Positions 38,176 to 46,576 of a DNA stretch of 64,000 nt are shown piece by piece. The notes beneath the pieces were generated by a model. The model saw only the letters and a list, made by a program, of their open reading frames with translations, was not told where the DNA came from and did no database searches. A program made the translations under genes and the position numbers. This DNA comes from Ramlibacter aurantiacus. GTDB lineage: Bacteria; Pseudomonadota; Gammaproteobacteria; Burkholderiales; Burkholderiaceae_C. The number at the start of each line of letters is the position of its first letter. Within the stretch, counting starts at the first letter, position 1. The stretch covers positions 336,801 to 400,800 of the forward strand of contig NZ_JAEQNA010000002.1 of the NCBI RefSeq assembly GCF_016722895.1, given 5' to 3'.

Positions 38176-39378
38176 TCAGTCCTGGTCTTCGAGGTAGTTG
38201 CCCGCCGTGAACTCGATGGGCTTCGCCTCGGGGTCGAAGCTCACCCCCGCCGGATCCCCCCCGGCCGCCACCGTCTCCACCTGCTGCTGCAGCAAGCGCC
38301 GCAGCATCACGATGCCCCGGTCGGAGGTGGCCAGGTGCTCCTCGGAGTGCCTGGCGATCGAGCCCTGGCTGACCATGGCCTCGTAGTCGCCTGGGAACTG
38401 CTGGTGCTCCTCCTCGGTGAGCTCCTCCCACAGCTTGCCGTTCTGGCGCGAGCGCATGCGGGCCAGGTCGCCCACCTGCTTCACGCGCCCCACCACGTAG
38501 ATGCGGAAGTGGTGGTCGTCGATGGGCAGCACCCAGCCGAGCGATTCGACCCGGCCGTACTGGCCCACGCGCGGGCTGGGCACCACGCGCAGGGTCGGCA
38601 GGCCCGCCTCGGACACGCGGCGGAAGGTGCGGCCGTCGGGCATCCTGCGCACCGCCGTCACTTCCAGGCCGGCGTCACGAACGCGCCACGACACCTCGGG
38701 CATCAGCCCCATCTGGTCCACGAACTGCGTGCCGCTGAAGGCGCCGTGCAGGATGGGCACGTGGAACGAATCGGCGATGTTCTCGTAGTGCTGCAGCCAG
38801 TTGCACGGGATGACGGCCGGGCCGCCGCCGCCGATGCTGTTGGCATTGGCCTCCAGCATCTCGCCCTCGTCCAGGTTTTCCAGGCACTCGTAGCGCGGCA
38901 GCACCGGCTTGCGATCGGCCGGGCCCAGGTAGGCAAAGACCAGGCCGTACCGCTCGGCCACCGGGTACCAGGGCTGGCGCACCCGCTCGCGGAATTTCGC
39001 GCCGTTCCCGGGTTCGCAGGGCTGGTCCAGGCAGCGGCCCTGCACGTCGAACAGCCAGCCGTGGTAGCAGCAGCGGATGCCGCGCTCGTCCACCCGGCCG
39101 TAGTACAGCGAGCTGCCCCGGTGCGCGCAGTGCGGGTACACCAGGCCCGGCCGGCCCGATTTGTCGCGGAACAGGATCAGGTCTTCGCCCAGCACGCGCA
39201 CCTTGCGCGGCGTTTCGCTGGCGTCGGCGGCCACGCCGATCGGGTGCCAGTAGCGCCGCAGCAGCTCGCCCATGGGCGTGCCCGGGCCCACCTCGGCCAG
39301 CTCGGCGCGGTGAGTCGGCGCGGGGCGGCCATAGGCCGTGCCGCTGTCCGCGTCGACGCCGGCTTGTCGCGCGCTCAT
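38176..39378 (-). CDS. Rieske oxygenase, phthalate dioxygenase-like alpha subunit
   Basis: 400 residues. Rieske domain with C84-x-H86 and C104-x-H106 (the second histidine site reads CYHGW). The mononuclear iron ligands are likely in NIADSFHVPILHG. Length and the APTHRAELAEVGPGTPMGELLRRYWHPIG-like N-terminus fit the phthalate 4,5-dioxygenase-type single-subunit oxygenases. The ATG at 39378 overlaps the stop of the upstream Bug gene (ATGA, 39375-39378). It forms a unit with that binding protein, opposite a divergent LysR. No reductase is adjacent. Confidence 0.9.
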   Translation of the reverse strand: MSARQAGVDADSGTAYGRPAPTHRAELAEVGPGTPMGELLRRYWHPIGVAADASETPRKVRVLGEDLILFRDKSGRPGLVYPHCAHRGSSLYYGRVDERGIRCCYHGWLFDVQGRCLDQPCEPGNGAKFRERVRQPWYPVAERYGLVFAYLGPADRKPVLPRYECLENLDEGEMLEANANSIGGGGPAVIPCNWLQHYENIADSFHVPILHGAFSGTQFVDQMGLMPEVSWRVRDAGLEVTAVRRMPDGRTFRRVSEAGLPTLRVVPSPRVGQYGRVESLGWVLPIDDHHFRIYVVGRVKQVGDLARMRSRQNGKLWEELTEEEHQQFPGDYEAMVSQGSIARHSEEHLATSDRGIVMLRRLLQQQVETVAAGGDPAGVSFDPEAKPIEFTAGNYLEDQD

Positions 39379-40364
39379 TCGACGGTCACTCCAGCGGCCT
39401 TGATGAGTTCTGCATAACGGGCGTAGTCCTGCTTCATGCGATCGGCGAACTGCGCGGGCGTGTTGCCCAGCGGCTCCAGGCCGAAGGCGACCACGCGCGC
39501 CGACACGTCGGGCATGGCGGTGATCTCGCGCAGTGCCGCCGCCCAGGCATCCACGACGGGCTGCGGCATCTTCGCGGGGCCGTAGATGCCCCACCAGCTG
39601 TCCAGGTCGAAGCCCGCGAAGCCTTGCTCGGTGAAGGTGGGCACCTGCGGCAGCACCGACAGGCGCCGGGTGCCGGTCACGCCCAGCACCTTGATGCGGC
39701 CCGACTGCGAGTGCGTCTTGGCGGTGGCCGGGTTGGCCCACGCGAAGTCCAGTGCGTTGCCGAACAGGTCGTTGTGCGCGGGCGCCTCACCCTTGTAGGC
39801 CACGTGGATCAGGTTCACGCCGGCCTGGCGCTTGAGCAATTCACCCATCAGGTGGCCGGACGAGCCGTTGCCCCAGGTGCCGTAGGTCAGGCCCTTGGGC
39901 TGCTTCCTGGCGAACTCGACGAATTCGCGCGCGTTGTTGTAGGGCGCGTCGGCGCGCGCCACCAGCATCACGCCGCCGGTGCCGATGATGCTCAGGGGCT
40001 GGAAGTCCTTGAACGGGTCGTAGGGCAGCTTGGGCTGCAGGATGGCTGCATTGATGTGCGAGGCCGGCAGCGTGAAGAGCACCGTGTGGCCGTCGGGCGC
40101 GGCCTTGGCCACGAAATCGGCCGCGATGATGCCGCCGGCGCCGGGCTTGGTTTCCACCACGATGGGCTGGCCCCAGCGTGCCTGCAGCTTTTCGCCGTAG
40201 ACACGGGCCAGGATGTCCAGCGGCGCACCGGGCGTGCCGAAGGGCACGATGCGGATGGGGCGGCTGGGAAACGTGCCGGGGGCCTGGGCCAGCAGCGGGC
40301 CGGCAGCCAGGCTCAGCGCGGCGGCGCCCATGCTTGCGCCGAAGGCGCGACGGTCGATTGGCAT
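39375..40364 (-). CDS. Bug-type tripartite tricarboxylate transporter substrate-binding protein
   Basis: 329 residues with a signal peptide (MPIDRRAFGASMGAAALSL, cut near LLAQ-APG; a twin-Arg-like RR is present). Bug landmarks: FPSRPIRIVPFGTPGAPLD, VVETKPGAGG, DGHTVLFT and LPQVPTFTEQG. GAGGAAG lies before the ATG. Coupled by four bases to the downstream Rieske oxygenase, so uptake and first oxidation of the same aromatic acid are likely linked. LysR lies divergently upstream. Confidence 0.93.
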   Translation of the reverse strand: MPIDRRAFGASMGAAALSLAAGPLLAQAPGTFPSRPIRIVPFGTPGAPLDILARVYGEKLQARWGQPIVVETKPGAGGIIAADFVAKAAPDGHTVLFTLPASHINAAILQPKLPYDPFKDFQPLSIIGTGGVMLVARADAPYNNAREFVEFARKQPKGLTYGTWGNGSSGHLMGELLKRQAGVNLIHVAYKGEAPAHNDLFGNALDFAWANPATAKTHSQSGRIKVLGVTGTRRLSVLPQVPTFTEQGFAGFDLDSWWGIYGPAKMPQPVVDAWAAALREITAMPDVSARVVAFGLEPLGNTPAQFADRMKQDYARYAELIKAAGVTVE

Positions 40365-40401
40365 GCTTGTCTTCCTCTTGTGCGAAAAGCCGAAAATCAT
40401 C

Positions 40402-40421
40402 CCCGGCCAAGAGCGGCCGGG
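40402..40421. promoter_or_regulatory. Candidate operator between divergent Bug and LysR genes
   Basis: Inverted repeat CCCGGCC (40402-40408) and GGCCGGG (40415-40421) with a 6-base centre, in the 82-base divergent region. Position suits LysR control of the Bug-Rieske unit. GC-rich content makes chance formation possible. Confidence 0.35.
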
Positions 40422-40446
40422 CAATTCGAAAGATTTGATAGGAGAT

Positions 40447-41361
40447 ATGAGCACGCGTGATATCCGCAGCCTCGACGTGGGCCTGCTGCGCACCTTCCAG
40501 GCCCTGGTGCACGAGCGCAGCGTCTCGCGCGCGGCGGCCCGGCTGTTCGTCACCCAGCCGGCGGTGAGCGCCTCGCTCACGCGCCTGCGCGAAGTGTTCG
40601 GCGACCCGCTGTTCACCCGCGCCGCGCACGGCGTGGTGCCCACCGCCCGCGCGCAGGCGCTGGCGCCGCAGGTGGACCGGCTGCTGCAGGACCTGGCGCG
40701 GCTGCTGGACGATGACGCGCCCTTCGACCCGGCGGCGTCCAGCCGCATCTTCCGCATCGCCGGCTCCGACTTCGCCAGCAGCCAGTTCCTCGCGCCCCTG
40801 TCGCGCCGCCTGATCGACGCCGGCTCGGCCGTGCGCCTGTCGTGGGAGCCCGCCAGCACCGGCGCGATCGGGCAACGCCTGGACAAGGGCGAGATCGACC
40901 TGGCGGTGCTCTCGCGCATCCGGCGCCCGCACGACATGGAGACCGAGTTGCTCTATGAAGACCGCTACGTCTACGTGCTGCGCAAGGGCCATCCGCGCGC
41001 GGCCGGGCCGATCACGCTCGACGACTTCTGCAGCATCCCGCAGATCTTCCATGGCTATGGCCATTCGGTGCTGGAGGACCTGATCGACGAAGCCCTGGCT
41101 CGCGAAGGCCGCCGCCGCCATGCGCAGCTGGCGGTCAGCGGACTGGGGCAGATCATTCACCAGCTGCTGCACAGCGACCATGCCGGCGTCATCGGCGAGC
41201 GCCTGGCGCGCCGCCATCAAGACGAGCTGGCGATCCATCCGGTGCCGATGGAGCTGCCGCCGTACCACGGGCTGGTCTGCTGGAGCGCGAGCGCCGCCAG
41301 CGATCCGGGCGTGCGATGGCTCAGGGACGAAGTGGTGCGCATCGCGGCGCAGGCGGCATGA
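40447..41361 (+). CDS. LysR family transcriptional regulator (Bug-Rieske cluster)
   Basis: 304 residues. Winged helix GLLRTFQALVHERSVSRAAARLFVTQPAVSASLTRLR (about 12-48), then GDPLFTRAAHGVVPT and a NodD/LeuO-like effector domain. The ATG at 40447 has GGAG just before it; the open frame from 40213 upstream is not coding. It is divergent from the Bug-Rieske pair and its stop overlaps a possible start of the cupin gene, so it may be co-transcribed with that gene. Confidence 0.92.
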   Translation: MSTRDIRSLDVGLLRTFQALVHERSVSRAAARLFVTQPAVSASLTRLREVFGDPLFTRAAHGVVPTARAQALAPQVDRLLQDLARLLDDDAPFDPAASSRIFRIAGSDFASSQFLAPLSRRLIDAGSAVRLSWEPASTGAIGQRLDKGEIDLAVLSRIRRPHDMETELLYEDRYVYVLRKGHPRAAGPITLDDFCSIPQIFHGYGHSVLEDLIDEALAREGRRRHAQLAVSGLGQIIHQLLHSDHAGVIGERLARRHQDELAIHPVPMELPPYHGLVCWSASAASDPGVRWLRDEVVRIAAQAA

Positions 41362-41414
41362 GCGCCATCGACGTCCGCAAGCCGGCGCGGTCGCTCAGTT
41401 ATCTTCGAGATCTC

Positions 41415-41888
41415 ATGACCCATCCCGTCATCGCCACCGCGGCCGCCGAGGTGGCCCCGCGCAGCAAGCCATCGAACTACCCCGAGCCGTTCGCCTCGCG
41501 CATGCAGGGCCGCGAAAAGCGGCAGCTGGGGGACGTGTTCGGCCTCACCAACTTCGGCGTCAACCTCACGCGCCTCGCGCCGCGCTCGATCTCCGCGCTG
41601 CGCCATGGCCACAGCCGGCAGGACGAGTTCATCTACGTCCTGCGCGGCCACCCGACGCTGCGCACCGACCAGGGCGACACGCCGCTCGCGCCGGGCATGT
41701 GCGCCGGGTTCAAGGCGGGCACCGGCGATGCGCACCAGCTCGTCAACGACACCGATGAGCCCGTCGAGTACCTGGAGATCGGCGACCGCAGCCCGGGCGA
41801 CCAGGCCTTCTACCCCGACGACGACCTGCAGGCCGAGCTGGTGGAGGGCCGCTGGCGCTTCACCCGCAAGGACGGCACGCCTTACTGA
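41415..41888 (+). CDS. Cupin domain protein
   Basis: 157 residues with one cupin fold: G-x5-H-x-H pattern in ALRHGHSRQDEFIYVLRGHPTLR, then GDAHQLVNDTDEPVEYLEIGDR. Such proteins are often assigned to sugar or amino-acid-related isomerase or regulatory families; the function here is unknown. The ATG at 41415 matches typical family N-termini; a second ATG at 41358 overlaps the LysR stop (ATGA) and would add 19 residues, so coupling to LysR is possible. Confidence 0.87.
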   Translation: MTHPVIATAAAEVAPRSKPSNYPEPFASRMQGREKRQLGDVFGLTNFGVNLTRLAPRSISALRHGHSRQDEFIYVLRGHPTLRTDQGDTPLAPGMCAGFKAGTGDAHQLVNDTDEPVEYLEIGDRSPGDQAFYPDDDLQAELVEGRWRFTRKDGTPY

Positions 41889-41908
41889 GCACCCACACGA
41901 CACGACCG

Positions 41909-42673
41909 ATGAGCCGATTACGAGCTGAATTGCAGCGCCTCTACGCCGCGCAGCGGCCAGGCGCCGATACCGAGCCGCTGGACCTGCTGGGTCCGCACGG
42001 GCGGATGCGAGCCATGGTGCTGGAGCTGGGCGGGCGAGACGGCTGCGATGCCATCACCCGCGTCTGGCAAGGCGTGCAGGCCGAGCTGCGATTGCCCGCG
42101 CCGGCGGTCGCGGTCAATGGCGTCGATGGCCTGCAGCTGTGGTTCTCGCTGGCCGAGCCCGTCCCCTGGACCCAGGGCGCGGCCTTTCTGGACGCGCTGC
42201 GCCGGCGCTACCTGGGCGAGCTGGCGCCCGAGCGGGTGCGGCTGCATCCCCGCGGCAACGGCGCCGGGCCCGCACCGACGCCGCCGGCCACGCTGCCACC
42301 CTCGGAGGTGGCGCCCGGCCGCTGGTCGGCCTTCCTGGCGCCCGACCTGGCCCGCCTCTTCGCCGATGAGCCCTGGCTCGACCTGCCACCCGGCCGCGAT
42401 GCACAGGCCGAGCTCCTGGCCCCTTTGCGCACGATCGGCGCGGAGGAGCTGCGGCAGGCGATGGAGCGGATGCTGCAGCCGTCCGCCGAACCCGCACCGG
42501 CAAGCACCGAGCCCGCGCCGACCGATCCGCAGCCGCCTCGAGGCGCAGGCGGCAACTCCGATCCCCGCACCTTCCTGCTGGCGGTCATGAACGACGCGGC
42601 CGTCGCCCTGCCCCTGCGCATCGAGGCCGCCAAGGCCCTGCTGTGCGCTCCCGCCGAAACCGGGCGTTCGTGA
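41909..42673 (+). CDS. Hypothetical protein, possible degenerate primase-like fold with terminase-like C-terminal motif
   Basis: 254 residues, not firmly recognised. Residues about 32-115 have the spacing of an archaeo-eukaryotic primase core (AMVLELGGRDG ... VAVNGVDGLQLWFSLAEPVPW), but the metal Asp pair and the SxH histidine are replaced (L-E and Q). The middle is Pro/Ala-rich. The C-terminus has DPRTFLLAVMNDAAVALPLRIEAAKALL, resembling a motif in phage terminase small subunits. Both likenesses are inference from motif shape. Its stop overlaps the M16 peptidase start (TGATG). Confidence 0.7.
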   Translation: MSRLRAELQRLYAAQRPGADTEPLDLLGPHGRMRAMVLELGGRDGCDAITRVWQGVQAELRLPAPAVAVNGVDGLQLWFSLAEPVPWTQGAAFLDALRRRYLGELAPERVRLHPRGNGAGPAPTPPATLPPSEVAPGRWSAFLAPDLARLFADEPWLDLPPGRDAQAELLAPLRTIGAEELRQAMERMLQPSAEPAPASTEPAPTDPQPPRGAGGNSDPRTFLLAVMNDAAVALPLRIEAAKALLCAPAETGRS

Positions 42674-44001
42674 TGTCCGATCGATCCGATTCCTCTTCGG
42701 ACGACGAACCCCGCCCCGTCTGGCGGATGCTGCCCAACGGCGTGCGGCTGCTGGCCGTGCCCATGCCGCATGTGCGCAGCGCCAGCGTGGGCGTGTTCGT
42801 GCGCGTGGGCTCGCGCGACGAGGACGCCGCCAACAACGGCATCGGCCATGTGCTGGAACACATGGCCTTCAAGGGCACCCGCACGCGCTCGGTGCAGGCC
42901 ATCAACCTCGACGCCGAGCGCCTGGGCGCGGAGGTGAACGCGTTCACCGGCAAGGACACCACGGGTTACTTCATGACCGGGCTGGGCCGCCATGTGCCGC
43001 GCATGCTCGAGATGACGGCGGACATCGTCCTGAACAGCACTTTCCCCGAGGCCGAACTCTCGCGCGAGCTCGAGGTGATCCGGCAGGAGGCCATCGAGTA
43101 CGACGAGGATCCGTCCGACAGCGCCGGCGAGCTGCTCGATCGCGCGATCTGGGGCGGGCACCCCATGGGCATGCCGGTGATCGGCACCGTCGAGAACATC
43201 GAGCGCTTCTCGCGCGACGACCTGCTGGCCCACGTGCGCTCGCACTACCTGGCGGGCCACACGGTGGTCGCCGCGGCCGGCCGGGTGGACGTGGCGGCCT
43301 TCTTCGAGCGGGCGGCCCGGCTGTTCGAGGACATGCCGCGCGGGCAAGGGCCTGGCTCCCACGATCCGGTCGCGCCGCCTCCCTACGTAGGCAGCGCCCT
43401 GGGCCGGCGCTTCAGCCAGGTGTCGCAGGTGTTCCTGCAGATCGGCTACCCGCTGGCGCCCCAGCGCGTGGAAGACCTGCCGCAGCAGCGCTGGCGCACG
43501 GCCGCGTCCGTGGCCGCCATCCTGTTCGGCGGCGGCATGTCCGCCCCGCTGACCGACACGGTGCGAGAGCGCTTGGGCCTGGCCTACACGGCCGAAGCCA
43601 GCACCGACAGCGGCGATGCCTGGTCCAACTTCATCGTCCACGCGGTCACCACGCCCGACAAGCTCGAGCCCTTGGTGCAGGCCACCGGCCGCCTGCTGCG
43701 CGAGCAGGCCGGCGCCATCGACCCGGTGCACCTGGAGCGCGCCCGCAACCAGTTGATCGTCTCGCGCGTGCGCGCGGCCGAGCGCAGCTACGCGACGCTG
43801 GAGCGTGCGGTGGAGGAGCTCTTCGCACGCGGCACGGTGAGCACCACCGGCGAGCGCGTCGCGATGGTGGAGGCCGTCACCGGCGACGAGGTGCGCGAGG
43901 TGTTCGAGCGCATGGGGCGGCTGCAGCCGGCCCTGGCGATCACCGGCAAGGGCGCGACCGACCGGCTGGCCAGGCGCCTGGCCGGCGCGCTGCTCGGCTA
44001 G
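42673..44001 (+). CDS. M16 family metallopeptidase (processing peptidase-like)
   Basis: 442 residues, two LuxS/M16 homologous lobes. The inverted zinc motif H59-V-L-E62-H63 sits in IGHVLEHMAFKGT, with the distal Glu in ELSRELEVIRQEAIEYDED. It resembles mitochondrial processing peptidase beta and PqqL-type bacterial proteins. No signal peptide, so it is probably cytoplasmic. It starts at an ATG that overlaps the previous stop (TGATG), and its own stop overlaps that of the convergent BON gene (43998-44001). Confidence 0.93.
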   Translation: MSDRSDSSSDDEPRPVWRMLPNGVRLLAVPMPHVRSASVGVFVRVGSRDEDAANNGIGHVLEHMAFKGTRTRSVQAINLDAERLGAEVNAFTGKDTTGYFMTGLGRHVPRMLEMTADIVLNSTFPEAELSRELEVIRQEAIEYDEDPSDSAGELLDRAIWGGHPMGMPVIGTVENIERFSRDDLLAHVRSHYLAGHTVVAAAGRVDVAAFFERAARLFEDMPRGQGPGSHDPVAPPPYVGSALGRRFSQVSQVFLQIGYPLAPQRVEDLPQQRWRTAASVAAILFGGGMSAPLTDTVRERLGLAYTAEASTDSGDAWSNFIVHAVTTPDKLEPLVQATGRLLREQAGAIDPVHLERARNQLIVSRVRAAERSYATLERAVEELFARGTVSTTGERVAMVEAVTGDEVREVFERMGRLQPALAITGKGATDRLARRLAGALLG

Positions 44002-44498
44002 CTCGCGCCGCGCCGGGACAGCCGCGGGGTGGCCGGTTCGCCGGCGCGAGCGGCGGGGCGGTGACGCGTCATGGACGGTGCCACGTCCTCGAGGGAGCCG
44101 AGGATCTCCATCTCGTTGCGCACCGACTTCACGCCCGCGGTGTTCTCGATCTCGGCCATCAGCAGGATGGTGTCGCGCGCCTGCACCCGGCCTCGAAGCG
44201 TGACGCTGCCGTCGCGCACGTCGACCTCGATCGCCTCGGGATCGTGGATCGTGCGGCCCAGGCGCGAGCAGATGCGCTCGCGCAGTTCGTCGTCGGAGCG
44301 CGGTGGCGAGTGGGTGGGGTAGTCGCGCTCGGTGGCCCGTCCGTCGAGGCTGGAGCTGGTGCCGGCGCTTGCGCTGGATCGACCCGTGTTCGCGACCCGC
44401 CGCAGGCCCTGCGCACGATCCGTGCCGCTGGCGCGGCTGACGTAAGGGGCCATCAGCAGGCCGGCTCCGACACCGGCCAGGAAGGAAATCAGTCTCAT
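43998..44498 (-). CDS. BON domain protein, exported
   Basis: 166 residues. A short N-terminal hydrophobic segment (about 3-19) is probably an uncleaved anchor or signal. A Ser/Thr-rich linker follows, then one BON domain (about 72-135: DDELRERICSRLGRTIHDPEAIEVDVRDGSVTLRGRVQARD), a phospholipid-binding fold linked to envelope stress. GGAGAG precedes the ATG at 44498. It overlaps the end of the M16 gene by four bases. Confidence 0.87.
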   Translation of the reverse strand: MRLISFLAGVGAGLLMAPYVSRASGTDRAQGLRRVANTGRSSASAGTSSSLDGRATERDYPTHSPPRSDDELRERICSRLGRTIHDPEAIEVDVRDGSVTLRGRVQARDTILLMAEIENTAGVKSVRNEMEILGSLEDVAPSMTRHRPAARAGEPATPRLSRRGAS

Positions 44499-44606
44499 CG
44501 GGTGCTCTCCAGCGTGGGCGGACATGACGCATGCCCATCCCATGCGCCGCACTGTGCCGCCTCCGATGCCCGGCCATTTGTAGGACGACGCTCCTGACGG
44601 CGCGCC

Positions 44607-45251
44607 TCAGCCCGGGGCAGGGCCGTCGAACACCACGCGGATCGGCCGGTCGGCCGCCTGTCCGCGGCCCTGCTCCAGCATCCATTTGCGCGCGAATTCG
44701 ACGATGGTCTGCTCGGCCTGCCGCTGCTGGGCCTCGAGATAGGGTGCGCTGCTGCCGCGCCGGGCCAGCTCGGGCCCGAGGTGCCGCAAGGCCTGCTCGC
44801 GGTTCGGCGCGGCCGCCGGCGAGAACACGCTTTTCTCGGTGGTTGCGATCTCCATGCCGCGGGTGTCGAAGGCCACGGGGCCCTGCTGCAGCTGCAGGGG
44901 CGGCACCTTCAGGCGGTAATGGTCGCCGCGTGGCTCCAGCCGCCACTCGGCCGCGAGTGGCACGCCGTAAACATAGCGCGCCTTCACGCGGACGCGCGAG
45001 ATCGTGTGGGGCAGCTTGCCGCAGTCCAGCACGGGGCAACTCCAGGACGTCTTCCAGCCGAACTCCTCGACCTTGTCCATCTCGCTGACCTGCAGGAATC
45101 CGCCTGGCGTGCGAATCAGCTCGATGCGCGCGGGGTCGAGCTGCTGCACCTGTTGCCCCGACGGCCGGCCGATGTCCTGCAGGCGCCAACCCGCGCCCAG
45201 CACGGCCAGCGCCACGGCGGCACCGACGGCGATCGAAACAAGGTGCTTCAT
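44607..45251 (-). CDS. Conserved hypothetical membrane-anchored protein
   Basis: 214 residues, not recognised with confidence. One N-terminal membrane helix (about 5-22) is followed by a soluble domain with [16 protein letters not shown], a Cys pair in [11 protein letters not shown], a beta-rich ARYVYGVPL segment, and a helical C-terminus ([12 protein letters not shown]). DUF4230-like similarity is possible. An AGGAG ribosome site precedes the ATG at 45251. It stands alone between the BON gene and a divergent LLM oxidoreductase. Confidence 0.75.
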   Translation of the reverse strand: MKHLVSIAVGAAVALAVLGAGWRLQDIGRPSGQQVQQLDPARIELIRTPGGFLQVSEMDKVEEFGWKTSWSCPVLDCGKLPHTISRVRVKARYVYGVPLAAEWRLEPRGDHYRLKVPPLQLQQGPVAFDTRGMEIATTEKSVFSPAAAPNREQALRHLGPELARRGSSAPYLEAQQRQAEQTIVEFARKWMLEQGRGQAADRPIRVVFDGPAPG

Positions 45252-45350
45252 GGGGGACTCCTGGCCATGGGGCCTTGCATTGTCCGTCGGGGCGCCGCGT
45301 GAGCGAGGCCGCTACATTGGCCCCTCCGCCGTACCCAGTTTGCACGCCAG

Positions 45351-46331
45351 ATGATTCCCCTGTCGGTCCTCGACCTCGCCCCCATCACCGAAGGCGGTGA
45401 CGCCGCCCAAGCCTTCCGCCGCAGCGTGGCCCTGGCACAGCATGCCGAGCGCCTGGGCTACCAGCGTTTCTGGCTGGCCGAACACCATGGCATGCCCGGC
45501 ATCGCCAGCGCGGCCACCGCCGTCCTGATCGGCCACGTGGCGGGCGCCACGCAGCGCATCCGCGTGGGGGCGGGCGGCATCATGCTGCCCAACCACTCGC
45601 CCATGGTCATCGCCGAGCAGTTCGGCACCCTGGCCGCGCTGTACCCCGGCCGCATCGACCTCGGGCTGGGCCGGGCGCCGGGCTCGGACGCCGCCACTTC
45701 GCGGGCGCTGCGCCGCAACCTCGACAGCGACCCCGATCAGTTCCCGCGCGATGTCGTGGAGCTGATGGACTTCCTCTCCGACGAGCCTCGGCAGGCGGTT
45801 CGCGCCGTGCCCGGCGCGGGCAGCCGGGTGCCGGTCTGGATCCTGGGCTCCAGCCTGTTCGGCGCGCAGCTCGCGGCCATGCTGGGCCTGCCGTATGCCT
45901 TCGCCTCGCACTTCGCGCCGTCCCTGCTGATGCAGGCGATCGACATCTACCGCTCGAGCTTCCGCCCCTCGGCGCAGCTCGAGCGGCCTCATGTCATGCT
46001 GGGATACAACGTGATCGCGGCGGACACCGACGAGCAGGCGGCGCTGCTCGCCACGTCCCTGCAGCAGGCCTTCGTCAACCTGCGCACCGGGCGTCCCGGC
46101 AAGCTGCCGCCGCCGAAGCCGGGCTACGTCGAGGCGCTGGGCCAGGCCGAGCGCGCGCTGCTTGCCAGCGTGCTGTCGTGCACCGCGATCGGCTCGCCCG
46201 GGACGGTGGCACGCGAGATGCGGGCCTTCGTCGAGAGGACGCAGGCCGACGAGCTGATGGTCACGGGGCAGATCTTCGACTCGGCGGCGCGCCTGCGTTC
46301 GTACGAGATCGCGGCGCAGGTCGCTAAGTAG
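45351..46331 (+). CDS. LLM class flavin-dependent oxidoreductase (luciferase-like, YhbW type)
   Basis: 326 residues, single-domain TIM barrel. Landmarks: [16 protein letters not shown] (about 39-54), [39 protein letters not shown] (about 72-110), the typical FMN-monooxygenase core. It would use FMNH2, with a broad set of possible substrates. MsnO8/YhbW group names apply. It begins at the ATG immediately after a short divergent region and is followed by the 24-base repeats. Confidence 0.93.
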   Translation: MIPLSVLDLAPITEGGDAAQAFRRSVALAQHAERLGYQRFWLAEHHGMPGIASAATAVLIGHVAGATQRIRVGAGGIMLPNHSPMVIAEQFGTLAALYPGRIDLGLGRAPGSDAATSRALRRNLDSDPDQFPRDVVELMDFLSDEPRQAVRAVPGAGSRVPVWILGSSLFGAQLAAMLGLPYAFASHFAPSLLMQAIDIYRSSFRPSAQLERPHVMLGYNVIAADTDEQAALLATSLQQAFVNLRTGRPGKLPPPKPGYVEALGQAERALLASVLSCTAIGSPGTVAREMRAFVERTQADELMVTGQIFDSAARLRSYEIAAQVAK

Positions 46332-46357
46332 CGGTCATCGAGCGAACGGGTGGTGAG

Positions 46358-46429
46358 CCATCCGTTCGCCCTGAGCTCGTCCCATCCGTTCGCCCTGAGC
46401 TCGTCCCATCCGTTCGTCCTGAGCTTGTC
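46358..46429 (+). repeat. Three tandem 24-base repeats (CCGTTCGCCCTGAGCTCGTC core)
   Basis: Units at 46358-46381 and 46382-46405 are identical; the third (46406-46429) differs at two positions and continues into GAAGGGCGCGCGG. The third copy carries the full GTTCGTCCTGAGCTTGTCGAAGGG element also seen near 38.0 kb and, inverted, at 5.98 kb. It lies in the 245-base gap between the LLM and MetE-like genes, which holds nothing else I can identify. Confidence 0.9.
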
Positions 46430-46576
46430 GAAGGGCGCGCGGACGCTCCGCACCGCGCATCCCTTCATGCCCGACATGGCAGGTACTTCATGGCGGCTAT
46501 GGTAGGTTCGCCCGCTGCCGGGGCCGCTTCGCAAATGCCCCGGCGCGACACAGCCCCAGCAGTACAGAGGACTCCC

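Noticed and set aside
46358-46429. Short CRISPR or phage attachment site
   Set aside because: The repeats are directly adjacent with no spacers, and no integrase or tRNA lies nearby.
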